Source of the DNA: RPQK01 sp041946865
GTDB taxonomy: Bacteria > Acidobacteriota > UBA6911 > RPQK01
Length of the DNA stretch: 13,543 nucleotides
Reading direction: 5' to 3'
Assembly (NCBI GenBank): GCA_041946865.1
Contig: JBHGBF010000278.1
Span: 1-13,543, forward strand
Shown here one piece after another: positions 1-7,012 of this stretch (within the stretch, counting starts at the first letter, position 1; the number at the start of each line of letters is the position of its first letter). Made by a program: the position numbers and the translations under genes. The notes beneath the pieces are model-generated. The model was not told the DNA's origin. It worked only from the letters and a program-made list of their open reading frames with translations, and ran no database searches.

Positions 1-1
1 A

Positions 2-59
2 ACACCACGACGTAGCCAGACCAGAGCGCGAACTCTCGCTTTAAGCCCGAAGGCCCCCT
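2..59 (+). repeat. 58-bp inverted repeat, left copy
   Basis: Bases 2-59 are the exact reverse complement of bases 6687-6744, 58 of 58. Identity stops at base 60 on the inner side and at base 1 on the outer side. Base 1 is the edge of the window, so the repeat may resume beyond it after that single mismatch. All three forward frames look non-coding. No transposase lies between the arms. It could be a dispersed intergenic repeat, a piece of an element end, or a duplicated gene remnant; which is not decided by the sequence. Confidence 0.9.
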
Positions 60-93
60 TTTTCACACTTCGCGCTTGATTCTTTTTCCGTTT

Positions 94-109
94 ATGTTAA
101 CGTTATCAT
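94..109. promoter_or_regulatory. LacI-family-like operator palindrome upstream of the fucose isomerase gene
   Basis: ATGTTAACGTTATCAT is a 16-bp palindrome in which seven of eight base pairs match and the centre is CG. Even length, a central CpG and ATG/CAT ends are typical of operators bound by LacI/GalR-family repressors, for example the gluconate repressor type. It lies 20 bases before the start codon of a sugar isomerase gene, where a repressor could block transcription. No regulator gene is visible in the window, so the assignment is inference from pattern and position. No convincing -35/-10 pair could be fixed around it. Confidence 0.5.
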
Positions 110-128
110 CGACATCGGAGGAAACAAG

Positions 129-1772
129 ATGCCGAACTATTCGTTGCCCCGACTGACCGTCCCGGAGAAGCCTGCATCCGACGAAATCATCCTGGTCGCC
201 AGCGGAGACCTCAGGCAGTCCGCCAACCAGGTATGCTGGCCCGCCCAGGCGGACATGGAAAAGCGCGTGTGCGCCGCCTTCGCCAAAGAGGGCTTCAAGA
301 TCCGCCGGGGACACCCTTACAACGAGGCGCTTCAGCACGGCTTCATCTGGAGCCAGCGAATGGGAATGGACGTCTTTCAGAACATCCATCCCGAAGTTCG
401 GCTGATCGTCGCCGAAGCCGTCTGGCAGTACAGCTATCATGTGCTCCCCGGCCTGAGAAGCCACCGCGGGCCGATCCTCACCGTGGCAAACTGGTCCGGA
501 CAGTGGCCCGGCCTGGTGGGCATGTTGAACCTGAATGCGTGCCTCACCAAGGCGGGCGTACCGTACAGCACCATCTGGAGCGAGGACTTTGCCGACGAGT
601 TCTTCCTGGCGGGCATCCGCCAGTGGCTGCGCGAGGGAAAGATCGATCACGATTCGAGTCACGTCAGGAATCTGGTTCCGCAAAGCCTGCCTCCCGCCGA
701 ATATCAGCTCGGCTCGGCCCTCGGCCGGCAGATCAAACAGCAGAAAGCCATCCTGGGCGTTTTCGATGAGGGCTGCATGGGAATGTACAACGCCATCATC
801 GACGACGAACTGCTCAATCCGATGGGCATTTACAAGGAGCGCCTGAGCCAATCCGCCTTGGTCGCGGCGATGCGCGAGGTGACCGACCAGGAAGCTCAGG
901 ACGTCCGCGACTGGCTGGATCGCAAAGGAATGAAGCTCGTCACCGGACCGGATCCCGAGAAGGACCTGACGGACTCCCAGATCCTCGAACAATGCAAGAT
1001 GTACATAGCCGCAGTCCGCATGGCCGACACCTTCGGCTGTGATGCTATCGGAATTCAGTACCAGCAGGGCCTCAAGGACATGGTCCCGGCCTCGGACCTC
1101 GTCGAGGGCCTGCTCAACAACGTGGAGCGGCCGCCGGTCAGAACCACGGACGGGCGTGAGCTGTATCCCGGACAGGCGCTGCCTCACTTCAATGAAGTGG
1201 ACGAGTGTGCCGGTGTCGACGCCCTGGTCACCAATCGAGTCTGGACGGCCATGGGCCTGGACCCGGCCACTACCCTGCACGACATCCGCTGGGGTGAGCG
1301 CTGCCCCGGTTCGGGAATCGACGACTTCGTCTGGGTCTTCGAGATCTCCGGCGCCGTTCCGCCCTCACATTTGACCGGCGGGTACGCCGGCGCCACGAGC
1401 GAACGACAGCCCCCCATGTACTTCCGGCTCGGCGGAGGGACCATCAAAGGCATCAGCAAGCCGGGAGAGATCGTGTGGAGCCGCGTTTTTGTCCAGGACG
1501 GGAAACTGCACGCGGATATGGGACGCGGCAAGGCCATCGAGCTTCCCCGGGAAGAGACCGAGCGGCGATGGCAATCGACGACGCCGCAGTGGCCCATCAT
1601 GAACGCCATCCTGTCAGGGGTTTCCAGGGATCAACTGATGGGGCGCCACAAGTCAAACCACATCAACGTCGTCTATGCGCCCGACGCCGAGACCGCCAAC
1701 CGCGGCCTGGCGGCGAAAGCAGCCATGTTCGATGAATTGGGGGTCGCTGTCCACCTGTGCGGCCGATGGTAG
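129..1772 (+). CDS. L-fucose isomerase family protein
   Basis: This 547-residue cytoplasmic protein belongs to the L-fucose/L-arabinose isomerase superfamily, metal-dependent aldose-ketose isomerases. Family-typical blocks are FDEGCMGMYN at residues 212-221, KERLSQSA at 236-243, DAIGIQYQQG at 305-314 and FNEVDECAGVDA at 354-365. A C-terminal SNHINVVY block contains His511, a candidate metal-binding histidine. The length is slightly below the roughly 590 residues of E. coli FucI. A GGAGGA ribosome site sits 6 bases before the ATG. No kinase, aldolase or sugar transporter is adjacent, so the true substrate (fucose, arabinose or another aldose) cannot be stated. A LacI-type palindrome upstream suggests control by sugar. 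Its neighbour converges on it from the other strand 67 bases beyond the stop. The family call is firm; the substrate is open. Confidence 0.88.
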   Translation: MPNYSLPRLTVPEKPASDEIILVASGDLRQSANQVCWPAQADMEKRVCAAFAKEGFKIRRGHPYNEALQHGFIWSQRMGMDVFQNIHPEVRLIVAEAVWQYSYHVLPGLRSHRGPILTVANWSGQWPGLVGMLNLNACLTKAGVPYSTIWSEDFADEFFLAGIRQWLREGKIDHDSSHVRNLVPQSLPPAEYQLGSALGRQIKQQKAILGVFDEGCMGMYNAIIDDELLNPMGIYKERLSQSALVAAMREVTDQEAQDVRDWLDRKGMKLVTGPDPEKDLTDSQILEQCKMYIAAVRMADTFGCDAIGIQYQQGLKDMVPASDLVEGLLNNVERPPVRTTDGRELYPGQALPHFNEVDECAGVDALVTNRVWTAMGLDPATTLHDIRWGERCPGSGIDDFVWVFEISGAVPPSHLTGGYAGATSERQPPMYFRLGGGTIKGISKPGEIVWSRVFVQDGKLHADMGRGKAIELPREETERRWQSTTPQWPIMNAILSGVSRDQLMGRHKSNHINVVYAPDAETANRGLAAKAAMFDELGVAVHLCGRW

Positions 1773-1839
1773 CGACGGACAGGGTGGAACGGCTTTTTCG
1801 ACTCCCTCGCTTCGCGGGCGGCCGCAGCCTCTGATTCGC

Positions 1840-2037
1840 TCATTCTCTTCGAACAGAAGAGGCCCGGAGCGGCGCTTTTTCCTGAAGGCGGCCGCTCTCC
1901 TTCAAGGCCTTGCGCAGCAGGTATTCCACCTGGCCGTTCAAGCTTCTCAGCTCGTCATCAGCCCACCGGCGCAGGGCCTCCAAGGTACTCTCGTCCAATC
2001 GAAGTAAAAAGCTCTTCCGTTCGCCCACAACACCCAT
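1840..2037 (-). CDS. Ribbon-helix-helix (Arc-like) DNA-binding protein
   Basis: A 65-residue basic protein with the ribbon-helix-helix pattern: a short strand at residues 7-13 (RKSFLLR), a first helix at about 16-29 (STLEALRRWADDEL) and, after SLNGQ, a second helix at about 33-46. Dimers of this fold bind DNA through the paired strands. The charged tail after residue 47 looks disordered. The ATG at 2037 shares one base with the stop of the SPFH gene (TGATG). A TTG one codon earlier is an alternative start. The overlap indicates translational coupling in one operon. A role as autorepressor of the operon is plausible, because an inverted repeat covers the promoter, but this is inference. The isomerase gene converges 67 bases downstream. 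Confidence 0.8.
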   Translation of the reverse strand: MGVVGERKSFLLRLDESTLEALRRWADDELRSLNGQVEYLLRKALKESGRLQEKAPLRASSVRRE

Positions 2038-2921
2038 CAATGGTAAAGGGAGCCCGCATTCACGACCGGCTGGCTTCCGCGCTCACTACAAAGAACAACC
2101 AGAAGGTTGCTGATCATGGCCGCCTTGCGCTCCTCGTCAAGCGCCACGACCTGGTTGCGAGCCAGGCGGTCAAGCGCCATCTCCACCATGCCGACCGCGC
2201 CGTCGACGATTTTCTGGCGGGCGGCGATGATCGCCGAGGCCTGCTGGCGCTGCAACATGGCTGCGGCAATCTCAGGCGCGTAGGCCAGATGGCTGATCCG
2301 GGCTTCGATCACTTCCACTCCCGCCTTCGTCAACCGCTCCTGGATTTCGACTTTCAAATGCGCCGCGACATCGGCCGTGTTCCCGCGCAGCGACATGACC
2401 TTGTCTTCGTGAGCGTCGTACGGATAGGCGGTGGCCAGGTTGCGAAGCGCCGCCTCGCTCTGCACGTGGACATAATTCTCGTAATTGTCCACCTGGAAGA
2501 CCGCCTCGGCCGTGTCCACCACGCGCCACACCACCACAGCCGCAATCTCGATCGGATTCCCCTCCTGGTCGTTGACCTTTAGATGGCCCGTCTCGAAATT
2601 CCTGACCCTGAGCGACACTTTCTTCTTGCTGTAAAAGGGATTCGCCCAGCGCAACCCCGGCACTTTCACCGTTCCGACATAGTCGCCGAAGAGCTGAAGC
2701 ACGGCGCCCTCGTTGGGATTGACGATGAAAAGGCCTCCTAACAGAATGCTCTCAAGCACCAAAACCACAATCCAGAAGACCAGACCCAGCGGACCTGCCT
2801 CGCCTCGACCCATGGCCTGCACGTGCACCACCAGCCCGTAAACGGAAAAACCCATCACCACGAGCAACAGGACCAGGATCAACAGCCCCGAGGTCGCCGA
2901 ACGTTCCTTTTCCGCTATCAT
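2037..2921 (-). CDS. SPFH/band-7 domain membrane protein
   Basis: A 294-residue protein with two predicted membrane helices at about residues 12-34 and 45-67, followed by an SPFH (stomatin/prohibitin/flotillin/HflK) domain from about 66 to 235. The domain opens with the typical FIVNPNEGAVLQLFGDYVGT stretch, then a conserved region around NPF (94-96) and an Ala/Glu/Gln-rich helix around 218-236 that in this family drives oligomer formation. Such proteins build membrane rings or microdomains and often modulate membrane proteases or stress responses; the specific role here is unknown. A GGAGGGG ribosome site lies just before the ATG. A good promoter sits immediately upstream, and the ribbon-helix-helix gene overlaps its stop. 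SPFH genes followed by small Arc-like genes recur in bacteria, which supports the pairing. Confidence 0.87.
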   Translation of the reverse strand: MIAEKERSATSGLLILVLLLVVMGFSVYGLVVHVQAMGRGEAGPLGLVFWIVVLVLESILLGGLFIVNPNEGAVLQLFGDYVGTVKVPGLRWANPFYSKKKVSLRVRNFETGHLKVNDQEGNPIEIAAVVVWRVVDTAEAVFQVDNYENYVHVQSEAALRNLATAYPYDAHEDKVMSLRGNTADVAAHLKVEIQERLTKAGVEVIEARISHLAYAPEIAAAMLQRQQASAIIAARQKIVDGAVGMVEMALDRLARNQVVALDEERKAAMISNLLVVLCSERGSQPVVNAGSLYH

Positions 2922-2931
2922 ATCCCCTCCA

Positions 2932-2952
2932 GTGATAGCGGTATGATATCAC
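2932..2952. promoter_or_regulatory. Inverted repeat over the SPFH promoter -10 (candidate operator)
   Basis: GTGATA and TATCAC arms are separated by 9 bases and cover the -10 box and probable transcription start of the SPFH operon. Related TATCA/TGATA words recur at 2915-2921 and 2959-2953 near the same site. A dimeric repressor bound here would block transcription. The small ribbon-helix-helix protein encoded in the operon is the obvious candidate, by inference only. Confidence 0.45.
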
Positions 2953-2971
2953 GATGAAATCACAGAAGCAA
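2943..2971 (-). promoter_or_regulatory. Sigma-70-type promoter of the SPFH-RHH operon
   Basis: Reading the minus strand, TTGCTT (bases 2971-2966) is followed after exactly 17 bases by TATCAT (2948-2943). Each box has four of six consensus positions. The predicted start of transcription is near 2936, giving a leader of about 15 bases that holds the ribosome site. Spacing and position fit very well; use is not proven. Confidence 0.6.
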
Positions 2972-2975
2972 CTGA

Positions 2976-3007
2976 TTTCGACACCCTTGCCCTGAAGGGT
3001 GTCGAAA
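2976..3007 (-). terminator. Strong hairpin after the DUF5916 gene
   Basis: A perfect 13-bp stem (2976-2988 with 2995-3007) closes a 6-base loop, 16 bases after the stop codon of the DUF5916 gene and 4 bases before the -35 box of the SPFH promoter. The position suits an intrinsic terminator or a 3'-end stabiliser separating two units on the same strand. No run of T follows the stem, so classic intrinsic termination is not assured. Confidence 0.5.
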
Positions 3008-3023
3008 GCGCTTCGGCGAAGGG

Positions 3024-5213
3024 CTAGAACCGCTGCAGGTAGGAGACCTTGAAAAAGAAACCCCGGCGAGTGGTCAGATAGGTCCCTTCCCCCAGGTGCC
3101 ACTCCTCATCCCGCCAGGCCTGCTTGTTAAAAAGCGAGCCGTAGCCGGCGTAGGCGACGGTCCCGGGCACCAGCTCGTAAGAGCCCAGGAAATCCGTCAG
3201 CACACGGTAGCGGGAGCTGTCGAACTGAACAATCGCGCGCAGGGAGAAGTGGCGATTGAACTGATAAGTGCTGCGGGTATTGATGAGATTGACCGAGTAG
3301 ACGCGTTCGCCGCTCGAGGCCCGGTCGAAGTCCACGTGGCTGTAAAAGACATTCTGGCTGATGCGTGGGGTGGGCTGGAAGGTCACGCCGGCTTCATAGT
3401 TTCGTTGCCGGCCCTGATACGGGTCTTCGCGGTCGTAGAACACCCCGTCACCCGAAAAAAAGAACGCCGACCCATTGAGCCAGCGTGTGAACTGGGCGTT
3501 CCCGAAGATCCGGAAGCCGCTGTTGTCGAAGATCCGGCCGGCCCAAGGCTCCTTTCCCACCGCCCAGTCGATGCGCATGAATCCCTGGCGGGTAAAGCGG
3601 AAATTAGCGCCCATCACCACAATCGATTCGTGGCCGCCTTCGATCCTGTCCCGTCCGTGGCGGGTGAAGACGAGGGGCGTTATTTGTCGAATCCAGGGGT
3701 ATTTTTTCTTATCCGGATCGATGTTGTAGCCGAAGAAGGCCCAACCGGTTGAGACACCGGTCCGCCGGTAAAACGCCGTGTCCATCTGGAAGTCTTGATC
3801 GTAGTGCTCGATCTGGGTGAAAGCATTGATGCGGTCGGAACTGTACCCGTAAGTCATCTGGGCGCCGATGCCGTTCTTGCGTGCGCCTGCATCCGAGCGG
3901 CTGGTCGAGCCGAGAAAGGTACCGCTGATCGACTGGTGTTCGCCCACCCGCAGGGAAACGTCGGATCCGGCCACGCGGTTCAGTTCGTTCATGATCTGGG
4001 TGTCAGCCAGGAAGCCTCCGATGTAGGTTCCTTTCCCCAGGCTGTAAAGCGCCCTGCCGATATTGAAGTACCGTTTTTTGTCGAGAAAAGGGTTGACCGA
4101 CCCATCCTCCAGTGCGCGTCCGGGCGACTCATCTGCGGCCGACAGCGTCCCGAAGGAGACTCGGCCCACCGTGCCGGTAAACTTCAGGCCCCACAAAGGA
4201 TCGACGATGCGGCGGGTATGGACTGTGGCCAGCATGTTTCCGTCGCCGGTGATTCCGGCCAAGGAGAAGATGCTCATTCCTTCCATGAAAAACAGGCGTT
4301 TCTCGGAGAAAAAGATCGGGTACCGCTGGTTCACTTCTACCTGAAATGCATCGCTCTCGACCTGGCTGAAGTCCGGGTTCACGGCTGCTTCGGCGGCGAT
4401 TGACGAAGTCAGGCCGTATTTCACGGTGATGCCGGCATCCGGCTCGGACTGGGCTTTCCCCCAGCGCCCGGGCGATTCCAGGTCCTGATTGTGCGAGTAG
4501 GTGAGACTGGGGATAAGCTCCAGCGCGCGGGGCTGGCTCAGGTTCTCAAAAATCGCAGTGGCGTGGCACTCGAAGACGCTCTTCCCGGATTCTATGGCCG
4601 GCCATGACGCGGACGAGCCGAGACGGCTCACGCGCCGCCAGAACAGCAGGCCCATCCGGACCTCGGCGCCGCTCTTGAAGCGGATGCTTTCGAGCGGGAG
4701 CCTGGCTTCGACTTCGTAGCCCTGCGCAGTCTGTCTTCCGGCGCTCTCCCAGACCCAGTCAGGCGAGACGTCTTCGCCGGAGGCGCTGCTGGTGAGGATG
4801 TCCGCCTGTATGCCATCCGCGTTCACGAACATGTCGTAGGAGGTCTGGCCGGCAAACATCGCGTCAAGGCTGAGACCGACCCAGTCGTCGGTGAAGATGT
4901 TGTCCCGGCGACTGATGGACGTCTTCACCTTCTTGGGTTCCGGGTCCAGGCAGCGAAAGGCGAAGTAAAGCGCCTGCCGATCGTAGGTGCACCAGACCTC
5001 GGTCGTCTGGGCGAGTTTGTCTCCACGAACGGGGTTGTAAGTGAGCCATTCCCCCAGGGACAGCTTGGAGTTCGACCAGGCTTCATCATCCAGCTTCCCA
5101 TCCAGGACGGGGGCCACCGGCGTCCGGGCGATGTTCATCTCCGGGCGAGCCGTTGCGGCCAGGCTCAGCGTGAAAAACCCAGCCGCCAGGCACAGCCGTA
5201 GCAAAAGGGCCAT
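3024..5213 (-). CDS. Secreted CBM9-like / DUF5916 outer-membrane protein
   Basis: A 729-residue protein starting at the ATG at 5213, chosen because GGAAGGAGGA lies just upstream and a signal peptide follows at once (MALLLRLCLAAGFFTLSLAA, probable cleavage after TARP or nearby). An upstream in-frame extension to 5309 lacks these traits. Residues about 33-220 form a carbohydrate-binding-module-9-like beta-sandwich (VLDGKLDDEAW, then TDDWVGLSLD and ADGIQAD). The remainder is the long DUF5916 region, rich in alternating beta strands, with the PDFSQVESD and FFSEKRLFFMEG blocks typical of the family. The chain ends in SYLQRF; a terminal phenylalanine is the usual outer-membrane barrel signal. It probably sits in the outer membrane; ligand and function are unknown. 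It appears to be transcribed alone. Confidence 0.82.
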   Translation of the reverse strand: MALLLRLCLAAGFFTLSLAATARPEMNIARTPVAPVLDGKLDDEAWSNSKLSLGEWLTYNPVRGDKLAQTTEVWCTYDRQALYFAFRCLDPEPKKVKTSISRRDNIFTDDWVGLSLDAMFAGQTSYDMFVNADGIQADILTSSASGEDVSPDWVWESAGRQTAQGYEVEARLPLESIRFKSGAEVRMGLLFWRRVSRLGSSASWPAIESGKSVFECHATAIFENLSQPRALELIPSLTYSHNQDLESPGRWGKAQSEPDAGITVKYGLTSSIAAEAAVNPDFSQVESDAFQVEVNQRYPIFFSEKRLFFMEGMSIFSLAGITGDGNMLATVHTRRIVDPLWGLKFTGTVGRVSFGTLSAADESPGRALEDGSVNPFLDKKRYFNIGRALYSLGKGTYIGGFLADTQIMNELNRVAGSDVSLRVGEHQSISGTFLGSTSRSDAGARKNGIGAQMTYGYSSDRINAFTQIEHYDQDFQMDTAFYRRTGVSTGWAFFGYNIDPDKKKYPWIRQITPLVFTRHGRDRIEGGHESIVVMGANFRFTRQGFMRIDWAVGKEPWAGRIFDNSGFRIFGNAQFTRWLNGSAFFFSGDGVFYDREDPYQGRQRNYEAGVTFQPTPRISQNVFYSHVDFDRASSGERVYSVNLINTRSTYQFNRHFSLRAIVQFDSSRYRVLTDFLGSYELVPGTVAYAGYGSLFNKQAWRDEEWHLGEGTYLTTRRGFFFKVSYLQRF

Positions 5214-5433
5214 CAAAGCCTCCTCCTTCCCCGTTTTGACTCCCTGACCGAGGCAATGGTTGGTAAAGAAGGCGGCAGAAACTTTGCCAAAGCCGGCAGA
5301 GTCGCGCAAGGCCGCCCTCTCGAGCAGGACAACAAAGCCGCTTTGGGACCGAGGACCGGGTCATCGTCCGGGGCCAGCCAAACGTCCTTGACTGGCGCAG
5401 CGAATCCGCTTATTGATTTCACAAGCGCCCTGA

Positions 5434-5465
5434 TCTTGCCGGAAAAGCACGTTTCTCCGGCAAGA
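5434..5465. other. Hairpin in the divergent region
   Basis: A perfect 10-bp inverted repeat (TCTTGCCGGA at 5434-5443 with its complement at 5456-5465) encloses 12 bases, of which the inner ones can extend the stem after one mismatch. It could be a leader structure for either neighbour or a short intergenic palindrome. No T run follows on either strand, so a terminator is unlikely. Confidence 0.55.
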
Positions 5466-5580
5466 AGGGAAGGATTGGGGATGGATCGGGCAGTTCAGCA
5501 TCCCTTGTACAGTCCCGTGGAACTGGACAGCGACAGACAAGGTGCATGGAGTCGGATATAGTCCATGGAGATGAGAGCAC

Positions 5581-5617
5581 CGGGGGCCCCGGGCCAATCC
5601 CGGGCCCCGAAAGGGGG
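5581..5617 (+). promoter_or_regulatory. GC-only hairpin next to the ribosome site of the secreted-protein gene
   Basis: Bases 5582-5593 pair with 5599-5608 around a CCAAT loop, with one bulged C, giving a stem made almost entirely of G-C pairs. The G-run that serves as ribosome site (5613-5617) follows after four or five bases and could also pair with the C-runs of the stem. Such a structure could restrain translation of the downstream gene. The structure is seen in the sequence; the regulatory role is inference. Confidence 0.4.
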
Positions 5618-5623
5618 TGGAAC

Positions 5624-6583
5624 ATGCGCAGTTCTGCAGCATTTCGGTTACTTTCATTCTTGATCGTTCTGGCCGGCGTCATAGCGCCCTCGAACCCACT
5701 CACAGCAGCGACCCTTTATTTTCCACAGGTTGCCAAGGGACGGATGGGCAACCTTTCAGTTCAGACCGGCCTGATCTTACGAACCCCGAATCAGTGACTG
5801 TGAGTGTCCACATCGAGGCATCAACTGTCGACCTGGTGCAGCCGACGGATTTAGCGATTAACCCCGGCGAGACCAAAACAGTCAGTATGAGTGGGGATAA
5901 CTTCGTCCTGGGATGGGTCTCAGTGATGGCGAAGGAAGTGGTTGCGGCCTCGGCAGTTATAACAACGAGGGCAGCAGTCGCGAATGGAGCCGTGATTTCA
6001 CAGGCGACGGCGCCGGCTCAACCAGCAGTGTCAAAAGTGGTGAGTCCCGTCTTTGTGCGCTCCGGCGGTTCGCTGCCTATCGACAATACCGGTGTGGCCA
6101 TCGCAGTCCCGCAAAGGAGCGGCTTCTTTGCGGCCCTCTTGACCGAACAAGGCGAGGTGATTGCGACAACGACTCGGGGATATCCGGACGCCTCCTCTAA
6201 TCACTATGCTCTGTTCGTGACAGAACTCTTTCCCGATCTTCCAGAAGAGTTTACGACAGGCTCTCACCTTATTGAATTCCCGGAAATTCCCAGAGTGCTG
6301 GCCGCTGGTGCGTTTTATGCTCGCGGGGGACGTTTTTTGGATTGCCGGAGCGACTCCGATTGATGTGCCACGGCAATATTCTGTCAAGCTTGAGTCTGCG
6401 ACTGATGCCCAGCAAGTCATCCAAGCGATGGCGCAGCAATACGGGTTTGAGTTTCTGCAGTGGGTTGGCCCGACTGGGACTGTTGCGCTCGTCCGCAGCC
6501 TCGACGTCGTGGCTCAGGCGGTCGACCGTGATCCCAGGGTCGTGTCTGTAGAGCCAGATCAAGTCATCCCACCAGCTGGGTAG
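5624..6583 (+). pseudogene. Secreted protein with inhibitor-I9-like C-terminal domain, two frameshifts
   Basis: The start is the ATG at 5624, with a G-rich ribosome site. The first frame gives a signal peptide (MRSSAAFRLLSFLIVLAGVI) and ATLYFPQVAKG, common in secreted Acidobacteria proteins. Near 5775-5782 the reading must move frame (one base seems missing) so that QTGLIL runs into TNPESVTVSVH. A beta-rich, probably Ig-like domain follows. At the T6 run 6333-6338 one base seems extra; removing it joins YARGGRF to WIAGATPIDVP. The last 70 or so residues (QYSVKLES to PDQVIPPAG) resemble the subtilisin propeptide/inhibitor I9 fold, ending in the typical DPRVVSVEPDQV. The two shifts cancel, so the repaired product would be 319 residues. 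Either the gene is decayed or the sequence has two indel errors. No protease domain follows. Confidence 0.6.
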
Positions 6584-6686
6584 ACCCCGGGGCAACACAG
6601 GGTTGAGTTGTTCCGAATGATAGCGCGAATCTTTTCCGGCAGATGCAGACATTTCTGGAGGAGTAGTTGAGCCCGATAGAGTTCTG

Positions 6687-6744
6687 AGGGGGCCTTCGGG
6701 CTTAAAGCGAGAGTTCGCGCTCTGGTCTGGCTACGTCGTGGTGT
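6687..6744 (-). repeat. 58-bp inverted repeat, right copy
   Basis: This is the exact reverse complement of bases 2-59. It lies 103 bases after the broken I9-domain gene and 85 bases beyond the stop of the PIN-domain remnant. The two arms enclose 6.6 kb holding the isomerase, SPFH, ribbon-helix-helix, DUF5916 and I9-domain genes. Identical arms of this length can recombine and invert the enclosed DNA. No short direct repeat can be assessed at the outer flanks, because the left one is outside the window. Confidence 0.9.
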
Positions 6745-6829
6745 CCAATCCCAAACTTCGGTCGCGTGGCACGCACCCGCGCGCCACGCGAGATCCAGAC
6801 TGCGGTCAAGCTGACTTTTTTAGGAAGGA

Positions 6830-7012
6830 TCACGGGACAATCACTGCGATACCGTGGAGGTCCAGGCGCTGGAAATGGGAAAGGTTGTAAGTATAGATAC
6901 GACGACACGATGCCCTCTCAGCTGTCACGGCATGGAGCGCATCATAAACCGCGCCGCTCGTCAGACCAAGAGCGTGATCTTTAGCGAGGACTATCAGGTC
7001 GTCGAGGGTTCC
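6830..7012 (-). pseudogene. C-terminal remnant of a PIN-domain (VapC-like) toxin
   Basis: Reading the minus strand from just after the stop of the oxidase-like gene to TGA at 6830-6832 gives about 60 residues that resemble the end of a VapC PIN domain. They contain SGAVYDALHAVTA with its conserved acidic residue, then RIYTYNLSHFQRLD and a final GIAVIVP. The N-terminal half, which carries the first catalytic aspartates, is absent, and there is no start codon or ribosome site and no antitoxin gene. It is therefore a dead remnant of a type II toxin-antitoxin module, probably truncated by rearrangement at the boundary with the neighbouring gene. Confidence 0.65.

Larger units (their letters stand above)
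5214..5623. other. Gene-free divergent region with two hairpins
   Basis: This 410-base stretch separates the minus-strand DUF5916 gene from the plus-strand broken secreted-protein gene. Reading frames across it have no recognisable protein character. It should hold the promoters of both genes. On the plus strand TTGACT (5388-5393) is followed 17 bases later by TATTGA (5411-5416), a weak candidate promoter. Two strong hairpins lie within it and are listed separately. Confidence 0.6.

Noticed and set aside
63..1280. Long minus-strand open frame of 405 codons opposite the isomerase gene
   Set aside because: The plus strand codes a clear isomerase with family motifs and a ribosome site; the antisense frame has no domain character and is a by-product of GC-rich codon use.
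1845..1861. CTCTTC/GAAGAG hairpin near the end of the ribbon-helix-helix gene, as a terminator
   Set aside because: It lies inside the coding sequence, has only six pairs and no following T run.
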